From the NCBI RefSeq assembly GCF_008727865.1, contig NZ_VTWU01000001.1:744001-808000 (forward strand): a stretch of 64,000 nucleotides of DNA. Direction: 5' to 3'. The notes under the pieces were generated by a model, which saw nothing but the letters and a program-made list of their open reading frames with translations, had not been told where the DNA came from and did no database searches. The stretch is from Hymenobacter busanensis. Its GTDB lineage: Bacteria > Bacteroidota > Bacteroidia > Cytophagales > Hymenobacteraceae. This document shows, piece after piece, positions 1 to 9,639 of the stretch. The position numbers and the translations under genes were made by a program. Every line of letters starts with the position of its first letter. The first letter of the stretch is position 1.

Positions 1-1
1 G

Positions 2-1279
2 GCCGGGCTGCTGCGCAACGAAACCCTTTTTCAGCGCTTTCCGCAAGTGGCGCTGCAGTTTGTGCCGCACGATGCGGCCCAGCCCCAGCAAGATGGGCAG
101 TATTACACGCAGCTGGTCCTGCGCCACCCGCCGGTAGGGCCGGCCGTTGCGCGGCCGCAAACCCAAGCCGGGGCCGGCAGCGCCCTGAGTTTTCGGGCCG
201 GCTTGGCGCCCGTGGGCCCGGTACTGGCCGCCCCGGCGGCCAATGGGGCGGCGGGGGTGCTGGTGCAGGACCGCGCCGGGGTGCTCCACTTCGTCACGCC
301 CGACAACACGGTGGCGTGGTCTGATTCGCTGGGGGGCATGCTGCTGGCGCCGCCCATGCCGCTGGTGCGCATTCCGGGCCGGCGACCGGAGCACCTGATG
401 GCTACGGCCCGCCGCGTATTCCTGCTCGATGAGCGGGGCCGCACGGCACCCAATTTTCCCTTCAACCTGCCCGATACGGTGCAGGCCGCACAAATCAGCA
501 GTGCCCCGGCCGCCGATGGCCTGCCGGCGCGGGTGCTGGTGGCCGACCGCTACGCCAACCTCTTCCTTTTCGATGCCAACGGCAACGCCCCGGCCGGCTG
601 GCAGCCCAAACGCCTCGACTTTCCGCTGGCGGCGGCTCCGGTGCTGCTGAGCGTGGGCGGGCGCCAGGTGGTGGTGACGCTGTTGCAAAACGGCTACGTG
701 TACGCCTTCGACGGCTCGGGCACCGCGCTTCCGGGCTTTCCCATCAGTGTGGGCGCCCGCCTGAACAGCCCCGCGTTTGTGGAAAGCGGCCCCACGCTGC
801 GCCGCACCCGGCTGACCGTGGCCAGCCAACACGGTGAGCTGGTGACCTTCACGCTCGATGGCGACATTGTGCAGCGCCGCCGCGTGACCACCTGGAGCCG
901 CACCAGCACCTTCCGCGTGGTGCCTGACCAAGCCGGGCAGCGCTACGTGGTGGTGCGCGACGACGGACAGGGCGTGCTGACGGTGTTTGACCCCAACGGA
1001 CGGACATTGGTCAGCCAGCGGTTTGTCACGTCGGCCGAAAAACCCGTGCAGTTCTTCGACTTTGGAGCCGGGCGGCAAGTACTCGTACTCACCGAAACCG
1101 GCCCCGGCAAAGCCTACCTCTACGACGCCCGCGGCCGCCTGCTCGGCGGCGCTCCGTTCGACAGCCAGGCGCCCACGCTGCAACTGGCCTACGAGGCGGG
1201 CACCAATTCCTACCAACTCTACCGCGTGGTGGGCAACGAGTTGAAGCGGCTGGCCCTCAAGCTGGAGGCCGGGCCGTAA
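2..1279 (+). CDS. C-terminal part of a large beta-propeller-like protein (5' end outside the window)
   Basis: The frame is open from base 2 with no obvious start, so only the last 425 residues are seen. They contain repeated segments of the type VLVADRYANLFLFDANGNA, VVTLLQNGYVYAFDGSG and VVVRDDGQGVLTVFDPNGR, each a beta-strand run followed by an F/Y-D-x-x-G turn, as in PQQ- or WD40-like propeller blades. The N-terminal stretch visible here (LLRNETLFQRFPQVALQFVP) precedes the blades. Large Bacteroidota proteins of similar build are often annotated only as hypothetical; many are envelope proteins, but no signal peptide can be judged here. It converges on corA with a 33-base gap. Role unknown. 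Confidence 0.8.
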   Translation, partial: AGLLRNETLFQRFPQVALQFVPHDAAQPQQDGQYYTQLVLRHPPVGPAVARPQTQAGAGSALSFRAGLAPVGPVLAAPAANGAAGVLVQDRAGVLHFVTPDNTVAWSDSLGGMLLAPPMPLVRIPGRRPEHLMATARRVFLLDERGRTAPNFPFNLPDTVQAAQISSAPAADGLPARVLVADRYANLFLFDANGNAPAGWQPKRLDFPLAAAPVLLSVGGRQVVVTLLQNGYVYAFDGSGTALPGFPISVGARLNSPAFVESGPTLRRTRLTVASQHGELVTFTLDGDIVQRRRVTTWSRTSTFRVVPDQAGQRYVVVRDDGQGVLTVFDPNGRTLVSQRFVTSAEKPVQFFDFGAGRQVLVLTETGPGKAYLYDARGRLLGGAPFDSQAPTLQLAYEAGTNSYQLYRVVGNELKRLALKLEAGP

Positions 1280-1298
1280 GCCCGGCAACGAACGGGCT
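1279..1298. terminator. Weak hairpin between convergent genes
   Basis: AGCCCG pairs with CGGGCT across an 8-base loop directly over the stop codon of the upstream gene. There is no T-run, so it is a poor terminator on its own. Confidence 0.3.
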
Positions 1299-1312
1299 GG
1301 GCAGCGCCTCGA

Positions 1313-2545
1313 TCAGCTGGTAAGCCAGCCTTTGCGGTAGAAGTACACCAGCATGCCAATGGCAATGGCGGCCATGATGAACAGCACAATAGGGTAGCCA
1401 AACGGGTCGTAGAGCTCGGGCATGTTCAGGTGGTTGACGCCGCCGTGCGGGTTTTCGCGCGAGAAGTTCATGCCGTAGACGCCCGCAATGAAGCTCAGCG
1501 GAATGAACACGGCGCTGATCATGGTCAGCACTTTCATTACCTCGTTCATGCGGTTGCTTTGGTCCGACATGTAGAGGTCTACCAGGCTCGATACCGATTC
1601 GCGGTAGCTTTCGGACAGGTCCATGGCCTGGATGGCGTGGTCGTAACAGTCGCGGAAAAAGACCTTCATTTCCTCGGGCACCACTTCGTCATGCAGGCGC
1701 AACAGTTCCAGAATCTTGTCGCGCTCGGGGTACACCAGCCGGCGGAAGCGCACGATGTCTTTCTTGATTTGCAGGATGCGGGCCAGCAGCCGCTTCGTAG
1801 GGCGCCCCCGAATGATGAGCGTTTCCAGTTCCTCGATATAGTCGCCGATGGCGGCCATGGTGGGGTAGTAGTGGTCAAGCACCACGTCGGTGAGGGCGTA
1901 GGCAAGGTAGAGCGGCGGCCGCACCTTAATTTGGCTGAAACCTGAGCGGATGCGCTGGCGCACGGCGTCGAGGCAGTCGTCGTAGTCGTCCTGAAACGAG
2001 AGGACGTAGTTGGGGCCGGTGAAGAGCGAGAGTTGGTCGTCGTCGATTTCGAGGTCGGCCGTAAATTCCGTCATGCGCGACACCAGAAACAGGCGGTTGT
2101 TGCCGAATACCTCGGCTTTGGCCCGTTGGTAGTCGCCCAGTACGTCCTCCATTTGCAGCGGGTGCAGCTCAAAATCCACCATAATGCGCTGCATCAGGGC
2201 CACGTCGTCGTAGCCACGCACGTCAATCCAATGGCGGCGCTCGGGCTGGCTGCGGAAGGTGTGCAGCAGCTCGTCGTAGCTCTGGAACTCGTTCTCGTCG
2301 AAACCATTTTCGTCGTAGCTGAACAGAAACAGGCGCGGCTTGAGGGAGCCTTCGCGCGGCGCGAGGGTGCCGGGCCGGGCGCCCACGCCCTGCATGCGGG
2401 CCTGGCGGGTCGCGTCGCGGTCGGAAACGGCCGAGGGCTCGGGCGGGGTGGCTTCGGGCGTGGGCACCGCGTCGGAAGTAGGCGGTGCAGCCCGCCAAGG
2501 TTCGGAGGTAGCCGGCCCTAGTGCGGTCGGATCGGGGAGGGGCAT
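1313..2545 (-). CDS. corA: CorA-family magnesium/cobalt transporter
   Basis: A 410-residue CorA-type channel that brings Mg2+ (and Co2+/Ni2+) across the inner membrane as a pentamer. The diagnostic YGMN motif lies at residues 357-360, at the end of the first membrane helix (about 340-357); a second helix spans about 383-403, leaving a short basic C-terminus (YRKGWLTS). The large acidic cytoplasmic domain is at about 70-330. The first 65 residues are Pro/Ala/Thr-rich and probably disordered, so translation could also begin at Met51. The gene diverges from the acetyltransferase gene at 2816 across about 270 bases. Confidence 0.95.
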   Translation of the reverse strand: MPLPDPTALGPATSEPWRAAPPTSDAVPTPEATPPEPSAVSDRDATRQARMQGVGARPGTLAPREGSLKPRLFLFSYDENGFDENEFQSYDELLHTFRSQPERRHWIDVRGYDDVALMQRIMVDFELHPLQMEDVLGDYQRAKAEVFGNNRLFLVSRMTEFTADLEIDDDQLSLFTGPNYVLSFQDDYDDCLDAVRQRIRSGFSQIKVRPPLYLAYALTDVVLDHYYPTMAAIGDYIEELETLIIRGRPTKRLLARILQIKKDIVRFRRLVYPERDKILELLRLHDEVVPEEMKVFFRDCYDHAIQAMDLSESYRESVSSLVDLYMSDQSNRMNEVMKVLTMISAVFIPLSFIAGVYGMNFSRENPHGGVNHLNMPELYDPFGYPIVLFIMAAIAIGMLVYFYRKGWLTS

Positions 2546-2773
2546 GAGTTGATGAACGGGAAGGGTAGGACGCCGGCCTAACCCCGGCGCCGTCGTGGCT
2601 GGCCAACGCGCAATGCTACGTACTTCGGCCGCAAAAGGCTAGGGATGTCCCTGCGGGATGCATTTCCACCGCGACCAACTCACGCAAAACCGACCTCGAC
2701 CACGCCCAGTTTGCCGGAGCTGGTGCGGGCACAACCGGCTGCTGCCAGCCGGGCCAGCCGTCCGTTGCCTTGC

Positions 2774-2780
2774 TATTTTG
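2774..2780 (+). promoter_or_regulatory. Promoter -7-like element (TATTTTG)
   Basis: TATTTTG is one base shorter than the TAnnTTTG consensus. It lies 36 bases before the GTG at 2816 and argues against the in-frame ATG at 2645, which is upstream of it. Confidence 0.4.
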
Positions 2781-2815
2781 CCGTACCTTCGCCGGCTCTG
2801 CGCCGTTTGCTTTCC

Positions 2816-3841
2816 GTGCCCGCGTCCTCGTCCTCACCCGTTTTTCGCGAAAACTCCACTGCCGCCCGGCTGCTGCCGGCTGGGCCGGGCCGCTATGCGT
2901 GGGAGGTGCGCGAGGGGTTTGCCGAAGCATCGACCAAGGCCTTGGCGTCGGAGCTGTTCCTGTACCAGCAACCCGCGCAACTGGGCGCCAATCCATCGTC
3001 CGCAACCGAACTGCTGGCTACCCTCACCGACGCTGACTCAGGCCTCATCGTGGGCTGGTGGCCGTTGCGCCTCGCCCCCGATGGCCGGGCCGTCAGCCTC
3101 GACCAAGCACCCTTCGGGGGGCCGGACTTGCTGTCGTCGGCCGTGCCCTTGGCCGTGGTTCGTGCCTGGATTGCCGCTACCGAAGGCGAAATGCGCGCCC
3201 GGGGCGCCCGGCACTGTATGCTGCGGCTGCCCGCGCTGGCCTACGCGCCGCCGGCCATAGCGCGCGTGGCCGAGGCCCTGCGGCTAAGCGGCTACCGCAC
3301 CGTACTGGCCGAGGTCAACAACCATTTGCCATTCGCCGAGGCGTACGAAACGCGGCTGCATCCCTCGGAGCGGCGGCGGCTGCACAAGTGCCAGCGCCAC
3401 GGCATGCGCGTGGAGCAGGAGCCGCGCCTGCTGCTGCCGTTGGCGTACGCGTTTATGCGTCGCTGCCGGGAAGAGAAAGGCCAGGCCTTGTCGCTCAGCG
3501 AAGCCCAGCTGACCGAACTGTTTCAGCGCTTTCCCAACAATTACTTCCTGTTTTCGGTACGCGATGCGGCCGGCGAATGGGCCGCCATGACGGTGGCCGT
3601 GCTGGTCGGCAACGGCGTGCTCTATAATTTTTACCCTGCCAGTCCGCTGCACCTCAACGCTTTTAGCCCGGTGGTGCTGTTGAATGCCGGGCTGCACGCT
3701 TTTGGGCAAGCCAGCGGCCTGCGTCTGCTCGATTTGGGCACCAGCACCCTGCCCACCGGGCTGAACGAGTCGCTGCTGCGCTTCAAGCGCCATTTGGGCG
3801 GCGTGCCCAGCCTGAAACTTACGCTGGAGAAAACGTTGTAG
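2816..3841 (+). CDS. FemAB/GNAT-like acyltransferase
   Basis: The protein has about 341 residues if it starts at the GTG downstream of the promoter-like TATTTTG. The C-terminal half resembles FemAB/GNAT-fold acyltransferases: a basic run (LHPSERRRLHKCQRHGM), then a strand-rich segment with LFSVRDAAGEWAAMTVAVL and NFYPASPLHLNAFSPVVLL, and a last motif LRLLDLGTSTLPTGLNESLL, close to the GTS-x-N-x-x-L-x-x-F-K pattern of FemAB-like proteins in polysaccharide loci. It is followed after 58 bases by a flippase and then a GT2 gene on the same strand, so it probably modifies a surface sugar or lipid carrier. The substrate cannot be read from the sequence. Confidence 0.65.
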   Translation: MPASSSSPVFRENSTAARLLPAGPGRYAWEVREGFAEASTKALASELFLYQQPAQLGANPSSATELLATLTDADSGLIVGWWPLRLAPDGRAVSLDQAPFGGPDLLSSAVPLAVVRAWIAATEGEMRARGARHCMLRLPALAYAPPAIARVAEALRLSGYRTVLAEVNNHLPFAEAYETRLHPSERRRLHKCQRHGMRVEQEPRLLLPLAYAFMRRCREEKGQALSLSEAQLTELFQRFPNNYFLFSVRDAAGEWAAMTVAVLVGNGVLYNFYPASPLHLNAFSPVVLLNAGLHAFGQASGLRLLDLGTSTLPTGLNESLLRFKRHLGGVPSLKLTLEKTL

Positions 3842-3873
3842 GGCCGTGCTGCGCCGCTCATCCGCCAGCTGCC

Positions 3874-3880
3874 TATTTTG
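3874..3880 (+). promoter_or_regulatory. Promoter -7-like element (TATTTTG) before the flippase
   Basis: TATTTTG lies 19 bases before the ATG at 3900 and supports that start over the in-frame codon at 3846. Confidence 0.4.
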
Positions 3881-3899
3881 CGCGCACTTCCCGACTCCC

Positions 3900-5207
3900 A
3901 TGCCGTTGCCTGCCGCCGAAGAAGATGCCCAGACGACCAGTCTGCCGCCCGCGGCCGGGCTGGGGCGCTTCGTGCGCGGCTCGTTGGGCTCCGGGGTATC
4001 GGTGCTGGCGCGGGCCGGGGGCTCGGTGGTGCTCAACAAGCTGGTGGCCGTGTACGGCGGGCCGGGCGGGCTTACCCTGCTGGCGCACTTCCAGAACCTG
4101 ATGGCCTTGCTCACCACGCTGCCCAACGACGGCGTGCACGTGGGCATCGTGAAGTATCTGGCACCGCGGCGGCCCGGCTCGGCGGCGTGGCGGGCGTGGC
4201 TGTGGGCCGGCGCCCTGCTGAATGCGGCCGTGCTGATGCTGGGGTTTGCAACGCTGCTGCTATTTCGGGGCCGGCTGTTGGCCGTTTTTGAGCCTACTCC
4301 GGTTTGGGTAATGGGGCTGATGCTCGGCATAGCGCTGCTCACCGGCCACGCGTATCTGGCCGCAGTGCTGCTGGCCGCGCAACGCCTGCGCGCTTATGTC
4401 GGCCTGACGGTGGCGCTGAGCGTAGCCGGGCCGCTGGCCGTTGCGGCGGCTCTTGCGGCCGGGCAGCCGCTTCCGCGGGTGTTGCTGGCTTATTTGATGG
4501 GGCAAGGGCTGATGCTGGTGCCGACCCTTCTTACTTGCTGGCGGCTGGGGCTGTTGCGCGGGCGCTGGCAGCGGCCCAGCCGCCCGGTGCTGCTGGCGTC
4601 GGGGCGCTTTCTGCTGATGGCGCTGAGCGTACTGCTCTGCAGCAAGGCCGTCGATTTTGCGGTACGCAACCTGCTGATCAGCCGCTACAGCTTGGCCGAA
4701 ACCGGTTTGTGGCAGGCTGCCGCCAAGCTGTCCGACAACTACACGATGGTGTTTTCGGCCGTGATGGGTGCGGTATACTATCCGCGCCTGGCGGCGCTGG
4801 CGCACCAACCCCACGCCCAAAAGGCGTTTGTGCGGAGCGTGTTTGGCCTGCTGGCCGTAGTGCTGGCCGCGGGCCTGGGGCTGCTCTGGCTGCTGCGCGA
4901 CTGGTTGCTGCCTCTGTTGTTCGATGGTCGCTTTGCCGCAGCCCGCACCCTGCTAGGGCCGCAGCTGGCCGGCGACTGGGCCAAACTGCTCAGCTGGACG
5001 CTGCTGTACGGACTGATGGCGCGGGCCCGTGTAGGGCGGTACGTACTGGTGCAAGTAGCGTCGGCGGCAGTGTATGCGGGCTTGTTGGTGGCGTTGCTGC
5101 CCAGCCAGGGGCTGATGGGCGCGCAATTGGCCCATGCCTTCCGCTTTGGATTGTTGCTGCTGGCCTGCTTGTTTTACTTCCGGCCGTTGCGGCGCCCGGT
5201 TTCCTGA
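3900..5207 (+). CDS. O-antigen/polysaccharide flippase (Wzx-like, MOP superfamily)
   Basis: About 435 residues, almost wholly hydrophobic, with about 12 predicted membrane helices. The first half has the LxRxxGSVVLNKLVAVYGGPGGLTLLAHFQN pattern (cut here to its recognisable part: NKLVAVYGGPGGLTLLAHFQ) typical of Bacteroidota O-antigen translocases, in which the first helices are followed by a loop after Gly-Pro-Gly. The mid-region has SLAETGLWQAAAKLSDNY, also typical. It likely moves undecaprenyl-linked oligosaccharide across the inner membrane. The GT2 gene starts 15 bases after its stop, so the two are probably cotranscribed. Confidence 0.85.
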   Translation: MPLPAAEEDAQTTSLPPAAGLGRFVRGSLGSGVSVLARAGGSVVLNKLVAVYGGPGGLTLLAHFQNLMALLTTLPNDGVHVGIVKYLAPRRPGSAAWRAWLWAGALLNAAVLMLGFATLLLFRGRLLAVFEPTPVWVMGLMLGIALLTGHAYLAAVLLAAQRLRAYVGLTVALSVAGPLAVAAALAAGQPLPRVLLAYLMGQGLMLVPTLLTCWRLGLLRGRWQRPSRPVLLASGRFLLMALSVLLCSKAVDFAVRNLLISRYSLAETGLWQAAAKLSDNYTMVFSAVMGAVYYPRLAALAHQPHAQKAFVRSVFGLLAVVLAAGLGLLWLLRDWLLPLLFDGRFAAARTLLGPQLAGDWAKLLSWTLLYGLMARARVGRYVLVQVASAAVYAGLLVALLPSQGLMGAQLAHAFRFGLLLLACLFYFRPLRRPVS

Positions 5208-5222
5208 TATTGCCGCTGCCTC

Positions 5223-6158
5223 ATGCCTGCTGCTTCTAGTTTCCCTGCTCTGCCGCTTGTCACCATTGTGGCCTTGTGCCACAACCATGCGTCGTTTATA
5301 GCCGAGGCCCTCGATTCGGTAGCAGCCCAAACCTACTCTAACCTGGAAGTATGGCTGGTCGACGACGCGAGCACCGACGGCAGCCAAGCCCTGCTCCGGC
5401 AATACGCCGATCAGCACCCCGATTGGCATTTGCTGCTGCTGCCCGAAAATGTGGGCAACTGCCGCGCGTTCAATCAGGCCTTTTTTCAAAGCCGCGGCGC
5501 CTTTGTCATCGATTTCGCCACCGACGATGTGCTGCTGCCCGAGCGTGTGGCCCGGCAAGTGGCCTTCCTGCAGCAGCAGGGCCCGCGCTGCGGCATGGCC
5601 TACCACGACTGTGCCCTCATCGACGCCCAAGGCCGGTACCTTCGCAACTACTACCAGCGCGACGCGGCGGGCCGCATTGTAAAGCCCGTGCCCGCGTCGG
5701 GGGAGGTGTTTGCCGAGGTGCTGCGTCGTTACTTCATTTGCACGCCCTCCATGATGATGCGGCGCGAAACGCTGCTGGAGCTGGGCGGCTACGACGAAAC
5801 GCTGGCTTACGAAGACTTCGATTTCTGGGTGCGCGCCAGCCGCAACTGGGAGTTCCATTTTCAGGACGAACTGCTGACCCGCAGACGGCGGCTGGCGCAG
5901 TCGATGTCGAGCCGTGCATACCGGCCCGGCGACCCGTACGTGGCCTCCACCATCCGCACGTGCCGGCGGGCTTTGGCCCTGTGCCAAACCTCCGACGAAC
6001 GAGCTGCCCTGGCCACCCGCCTGCGCTGGGAGTTGCGGCAGGCTGTGCGTTTTCGGCACCGCGCCGAAGCCTGGCAACTTTACGACTTACTCGCCCAAAC
6101 AGGCAGCGTTACCCTGCAGGATAAGGCGCTGAGTGTACTTAGTAAATTACTGAAGTAG
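5223..6158 (+). CDS. Glycosyltransferase family 2
   Basis: A 311-residue GT-A fold enzyme. The nucleotide-sugar site is shown by VSVx-type strand PLVTIVALCHNHASFI at the N-terminus and VDDASTDGS at 46-54; the metal-binding region is IDFATDDVLLPERV (about 96-109). The acidic EDFDFWVRASRNW segment near residue 200 matches the catalytic-base region of family 2. No membrane helix is visible, so it is cytoplasmic or peripheral. It likely adds one sugar to the lipid-linked glycan exported by the flippase upstream. Donor and acceptor are unknown. Confidence 0.88.
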   Translation: MPAASSFPALPLVTIVALCHNHASFIAEALDSVAAQTYSNLEVWLVDDASTDGSQALLRQYADQHPDWHLLLLPENVGNCRAFNQAFFQSRGAFVIDFATDDVLLPERVARQVAFLQQQGPRCGMAYHDCALIDAQGRYLRNYYQRDAAGRIVKPVPASGEVFAEVLRRYFICTPSMMMRRETLLELGGYDETLAYEDFDFWVRASRNWEFHFQDELLTRRRRLAQSMSSRAYRPGDPYVASTIRTCRRALALCQTSDERAALATRLRWELRQAVRFRHRAEAWQLYDLLAQTGSVTLQDKALSVLSKLLK

Positions 6159-6237
6159 TTGTGAAGATGTTGTTTTATTATACTATGAAATACAGTGTGT
6201 TATTGTTGGTTAGTGCTAATGAGATTGTCTCTTAAAG

Positions 6238-7890
6238 TTATCTGATGCTGCGGGTAACCTCATACAATTCCACCGGCCCATCCCGATCCAGCAGTTGCCG
6301 TTGAGGGTACCAGCTCAGGGCGCTGTCGGCGGAGTAGCGGAGCAGCTTGCGGGTGAGTTCAGGGTTGCTGAGCGTGGCTCGGTTTAGCAGCACATAGGCC
6401 CGTTCGCCCGAGGTCAGCGGCACGGAGTCGCGGGCCCAGAAGCGCCGAAACCGAAGCCCGGCCGGCGGCTGGAAACCGTAGTAGAAATCGACGTTGCCAA
6501 TCAGATAATCGTCGACAAATACCACCCCAGCACGCGGCGCCAGCGGGTGGCGGCGCAGCACCCGGTCCTGCGCAAAGTGCGCCGATACGCTCGGCTTGCT
6601 CATGAAGTACAGGGGGCGAATTGCCAAAACCAAACCGATACCGAGTAGGCCCAGCGCCGCGTAGCGCACGGTGCGTGGCCGCAGCCAACCCCTACGCTCG
6701 ACCAGCGCCAAAGCACCCAACACGGCAGCCCAGCCGAAGTAAAGTACCGCAACGCTACTGCGGTCGAGGCCGGCCAGCAGCAGCAGAGCCGCTGCATAAA
6801 GTACCGTGCGGCGTCCGGTTTGCAGCACGTCGCGCAGGCCAAAGGCGGCAGCCACGCACAGCGGCGGCAGCAACGGGGTGAGCATGCGCGGCTGCAGGGT
6901 TATGGGGTTGTATTGCGCGAGGGAGGTGCTGCCCAGCCAGTAGCCGGCCAGGGTACTCAAGCCCAGCCCCAGCCAAAAGAAACGCTCATCAGCCGGCGTG
7001 CCCGATGAAGGACGCAAGCCCCCCAAAGCCAGCAGCAGCACAAACCCCAGCCCGCTGCCGATGAGAAACAGCAGCGGCTGGTAGCTAATGCGGGCGAGCA
7101 GCGCGGCGCGGTTGCCCAGCAGGTAGTTGCCTTCCTTCAGAAACTCGTTGGTGTGCTCGATGAGGTGAATCCGGTAGAGCGCGTCGTGGGTTTGGTATTG
7201 GTAGAAAAGCAGATAGAAGCCCAGAAGCACCGCGCCGCTGCCCGCTGCCGCCAGCCAGAAACGCTGGTGTTTTCTTTGAACCAAGTCGAACACAAACAGA
7301 CCCAGATAAAAAGGGGCGTAGTACACGATGGTTTCCTTGCACAGCAGGGCCGCCAGGTTCAGGACGGCTAAGCACGCTCCCCACAGCCACGGATGCCGGG
7401 CTTGGCGCCGTGCCGCGTGCAGCGTGCTGGCGGCCGCCAGGCACGCCAGCATGTTGATGTTGTCGGGGTAGAGGTAGTTGCTCAGGTTCAGCACGAAGTA
7501 GTGCAAGCCCAGCAGGAGCACGGCGCCAGCCGCCACCAGCGGTTCGCGGCGTCGGTAGTAAGCCCACAGCAGGGCGCTGCTGCCTAACGTAGCCAACAGC
7601 GGCCACAGGGTTGTGCTGATGATGTTCACCCCAAACACGGCGTAGCACAGCGCTACCGGAGCAAAAATCAGCCACCGCTCGTGCAAAGGGTCGTGCAGCA
7701 GGCCCTTAGGGTCGGGGCCCAGATGGAACGTGCCGTGCAGCAGCTGGTGGGCGTAGCGGGCGTAGTAGTAATCGTCGAGGGCATAAAGGCCTTCGTGGGT
7801 AAACACGAAGTAGGCCAGCGTGAGCAGCACCACGCCGGCAAAGGCAACATCGGCACAGCGGCGGAGCTGGGAAGGAGTAGGCAGATTCAC
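6238..7890 (-). CDS. GT-C-like multi-pass membrane glycosyltransferase
   Basis: About 550 residues with 10-12 membrane helices. I choose the GTG at 7890 (MNLPTPSQLRR) because a longer open frame runs back through the divergent gene and is Gln/Arg-rich shadow sequence. The first periplasmic loop holds YALDDYYYARYAHQLL with an Asp-Asp pair at about 39-40, the acidic site expected in GT-C enzymes of the PMT/ArnT type that use polyprenyl-phosphate sugars. The last 100 residues form a soluble domain. The gene diverges from a second GT-C-like protein at 7969, with 78 bases between them. The acceptor is unknown. Confidence 0.7.
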   Translation of the reverse strand: MNLPTPSQLRRCADVAFAGVVLLTLAYFVFTHEGLYALDDYYYARYAHQLLHGTFHLGPDPKGLLHDPLHERWLIFAPVALCYAVFGVNIISTTLWPLLATLGSSALLWAYYRRREPLVAAGAVLLLGLHYFVLNLSNYLYPDNINMLACLAAASTLHAARRQARHPWLWGACLAVLNLAALLCKETIVYYAPFYLGLFVFDLVQRKHQRFWLAAAGSGAVLLGFYLLFYQYQTHDALYRIHLIEHTNEFLKEGNYLLGNRAALLARISYQPLLFLIGSGLGFVLLLALGGLRPSSGTPADERFFWLGLGLSTLAGYWLGSTSLAQYNPITLQPRMLTPLLPPLCVAAAFGLRDVLQTGRRTVLYAAALLLLAGLDRSSVAVLYFGWAAVLGALALVERRGWLRPRTVRYAALGLLGIGLVLAIRPLYFMSKPSVSAHFAQDRVLRRHPLAPRAGVVFVDDYLIGNVDFYYGFQPPAGLRFRRFWARDSVPLTSGERAYVLLNRATLSNPELTRKLLRYSADSALSWYPQRQLLDRDGPVELYEVTRSIR

Positions 7891-7968
7891 GGCGGCGAAG
7901 TTGAAAAGAAATCGGCCACCGGGCTTCTGGAGCCGGAATGAGGAGCCGATGGCCTTACCTTGTAGGCC

Positions 7969-9567
7969 ATGAAGCACGTCCGTATCGGCTCTTGGTTGCG
8001 CATCGTGGGGTTGCCCGTGTTGCTGGTGCTGCTCGTGGCCTTCGGTCCCGGCTGCTACTACGAAACCAACGACGACGTCGTCATTACGCTGCTGCTGCGG
8101 GGGCGCACGGCCGTGGCCCCGGTCACCAACCTGCACCTCTATTTCCACGGCTGGGCCGCCTTGCTGGCGTGGTTGTATACCCAGTGGCCCGCTGTGCCGT
8201 GGTATGGCCTGCTGCTTTACGCCCTGCTGACGCTGGCCCTGGTGTTGCTGTTTGCTTTCCTCGACCGGCTGCTGTTGCGCGCTGTCCCACAGACTCCTTG
8301 GCGCACGGCGCTGCTGGTGCTGTTTTTCTTCGCCGCATTCCTCGAGCACGTCCTGTGGTTCAACTACCTGCGGGTGCCCGTGCTGCTGGCGGGCAGCGCT
8401 GTGCTGTTTGCGGCGCAGCGGGCCCGAAGCCCGAAGTGGCCGTGGGTAGTGGCCTTTTTGTGTTTGACGGCAGCTTGGGCAATTCGCCCCAGCGGAGCCC
8501 TGCTGGGCGTGGTGGCGGTAGCACCGGCTGCGGGGTGGCTGGTCGGCCGAAGAGGACTAGGTATAGCTGCCGTCGCTTTCGGTTTGTGCGTGTCGGGAGC
8601 CGCTGTCTTGGCCTTCATAAGCACCCCCGACGCCGCCCGCTACCGCCGCCTCGACGTCCTCAAATCCAACTTCAACGACTACCACCTCACGCGCCCGGCT
8701 CCCCGCACCGCGGCCGATAGCCTGGGCGTGAGCATGGTGCAGGAATGGTTATTGGCCGATTCAATCATCGTCAATGAAGCGCTGTTTGCCCGGGCCCTGC
8801 CCGTGGACGCGCCGTATTTTGCCACCCATACTGCGCCCGAGAAGCTGTTGATGGTGGTTACCCAGCTTGCCCGCGACTATTTTCTGGTCTTGCTGCTCAA
8901 CCTCGGGCTCGTTGTCGTTGGGCGACGCCATGCCCAGCCGCCGCCGTACTGGGGGCTACTTCTGACTGGCATACTGGCCTTGTTGCTCGCGCTGGGCATC
9001 GGGCTGAAACTGCCGCCCCGGGTAGCCCTGCCGTTGCTGACGTTATTTACCGTGGCCAACGCCGTGGCCGTTTTTCCCACCCTCAGCCTCGACAACTTCC
9101 GGCGCCAGTTCGGCGCGGCACTGCTGCTGCCGGGCCTGTTGGCGGTAGGCTTATACGCCTACAAAACCGTGCACCGCGTGCAAGTGCTTCAAGCTGAGCA
9201 GCGCAATCGTGCCCAAACGCTGGCCGCCATGCAAGCGCGGCTGCACAGCCGCACGCTGGTAGCCGTGGGGCTTGAAAACGAGTTCAAGTCCCTCTCGCCG
9301 TTCCTCAACTACGACCAGAATGCGGTCGGACATTGGCTGCTGCTCAGCGGCTGGCAGAGCCTGGACCCCTCGCAGGCCCAGCTGCGGTACTACTTAACCG
9401 GCACCCGCGACCAAGCCGAGGCGTTGCGGCGGCTAGCCCGGCAACCGGGTGTTTATTTTTGGCTGCCTCGCACTGGAGAAGCCGCGGCCGTGTGGCAGCA
9501 CTACCTGCGCGCCCAAGGACTTTCGCACGATACCGGCCAGCTCCGTAATTTGTACCTCAACCGGTAG
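7969..9567 (+). CDS. Multi-pass membrane protein, GT-C-like
   Basis: 532 residues; about ten hydrophobic helices between residues 8 and 400, then a soluble domain of about 130 residues. The first loop has GCYYETNDDVVITLLLRG, with acidic residues at 32 and 35-36 just after the first helix, as in GT-C glycosyltransferases, though the rest of the protein is not distinctive. A near-match to the promoter element (TACCTTG) lies about 10 bases before the ATG, so the mRNA leader would be very short. I do not recognise a named family; envelope glycan synthesis is an inference from context. Confidence 0.65.
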   Translation: MKHVRIGSWLRIVGLPVLLVLLVAFGPGCYYETNDDVVITLLLRGRTAVAPVTNLHLYFHGWAALLAWLYTQWPAVPWYGLLLYALLTLALVLLFAFLDRLLLRAVPQTPWRTALLVLFFFAAFLEHVLWFNYLRVPVLLAGSAVLFAAQRARSPKWPWVVAFLCLTAAWAIRPSGALLGVVAVAPAAGWLVGRRGLGIAAVAFGLCVSGAAVLAFISTPDAARYRRLDVLKSNFNDYHLTRPAPRTAADSLGVSMVQEWLLADSIIVNEALFARALPVDAPYFATHTAPEKLLMVVTQLARDYFLVLLLNLGLVVVGRRHAQPPPYWGLLLTGILALLLALGIGLKLPPRVALPLLTLFTVANAVAVFPTLSLDNFRRQFGAALLLPGLLAVGLYAYKTVHRVQVLQAEQRNRAQTLAAMQARLHSRTLVAVGLENEFKSLSPFLNYDQNAVGHWLLLSGWQSLDPSQAQLRYYLTGTRDQAEALRRLARQPGVYFWLPRTGEAAAVWQHYLRAQGLSHDTGQLRNLYLNR

Positions 9568-9639
9568 GCTTTTCTTCGCCGGATTTCGTATGCAGTATGC
9601 AAGTTGGATTTCGGCTGGAATTTCCACCGCTGGAATGCC

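Noticed and set aside
1430-1945. Open frame of 171 codons on the plus strand inside corA
   Set aside because: It lies opposite corA in a frame created by GC-rich third positions; it is His/Val/Ala-rich with no family likeness.
7891-8349. Upstream extension of the GT-C-like gene at 6238
   Set aside because: It is on the reverse side of the divergent gene at 7969, Gln/Arg/Gly-rich and without helices.
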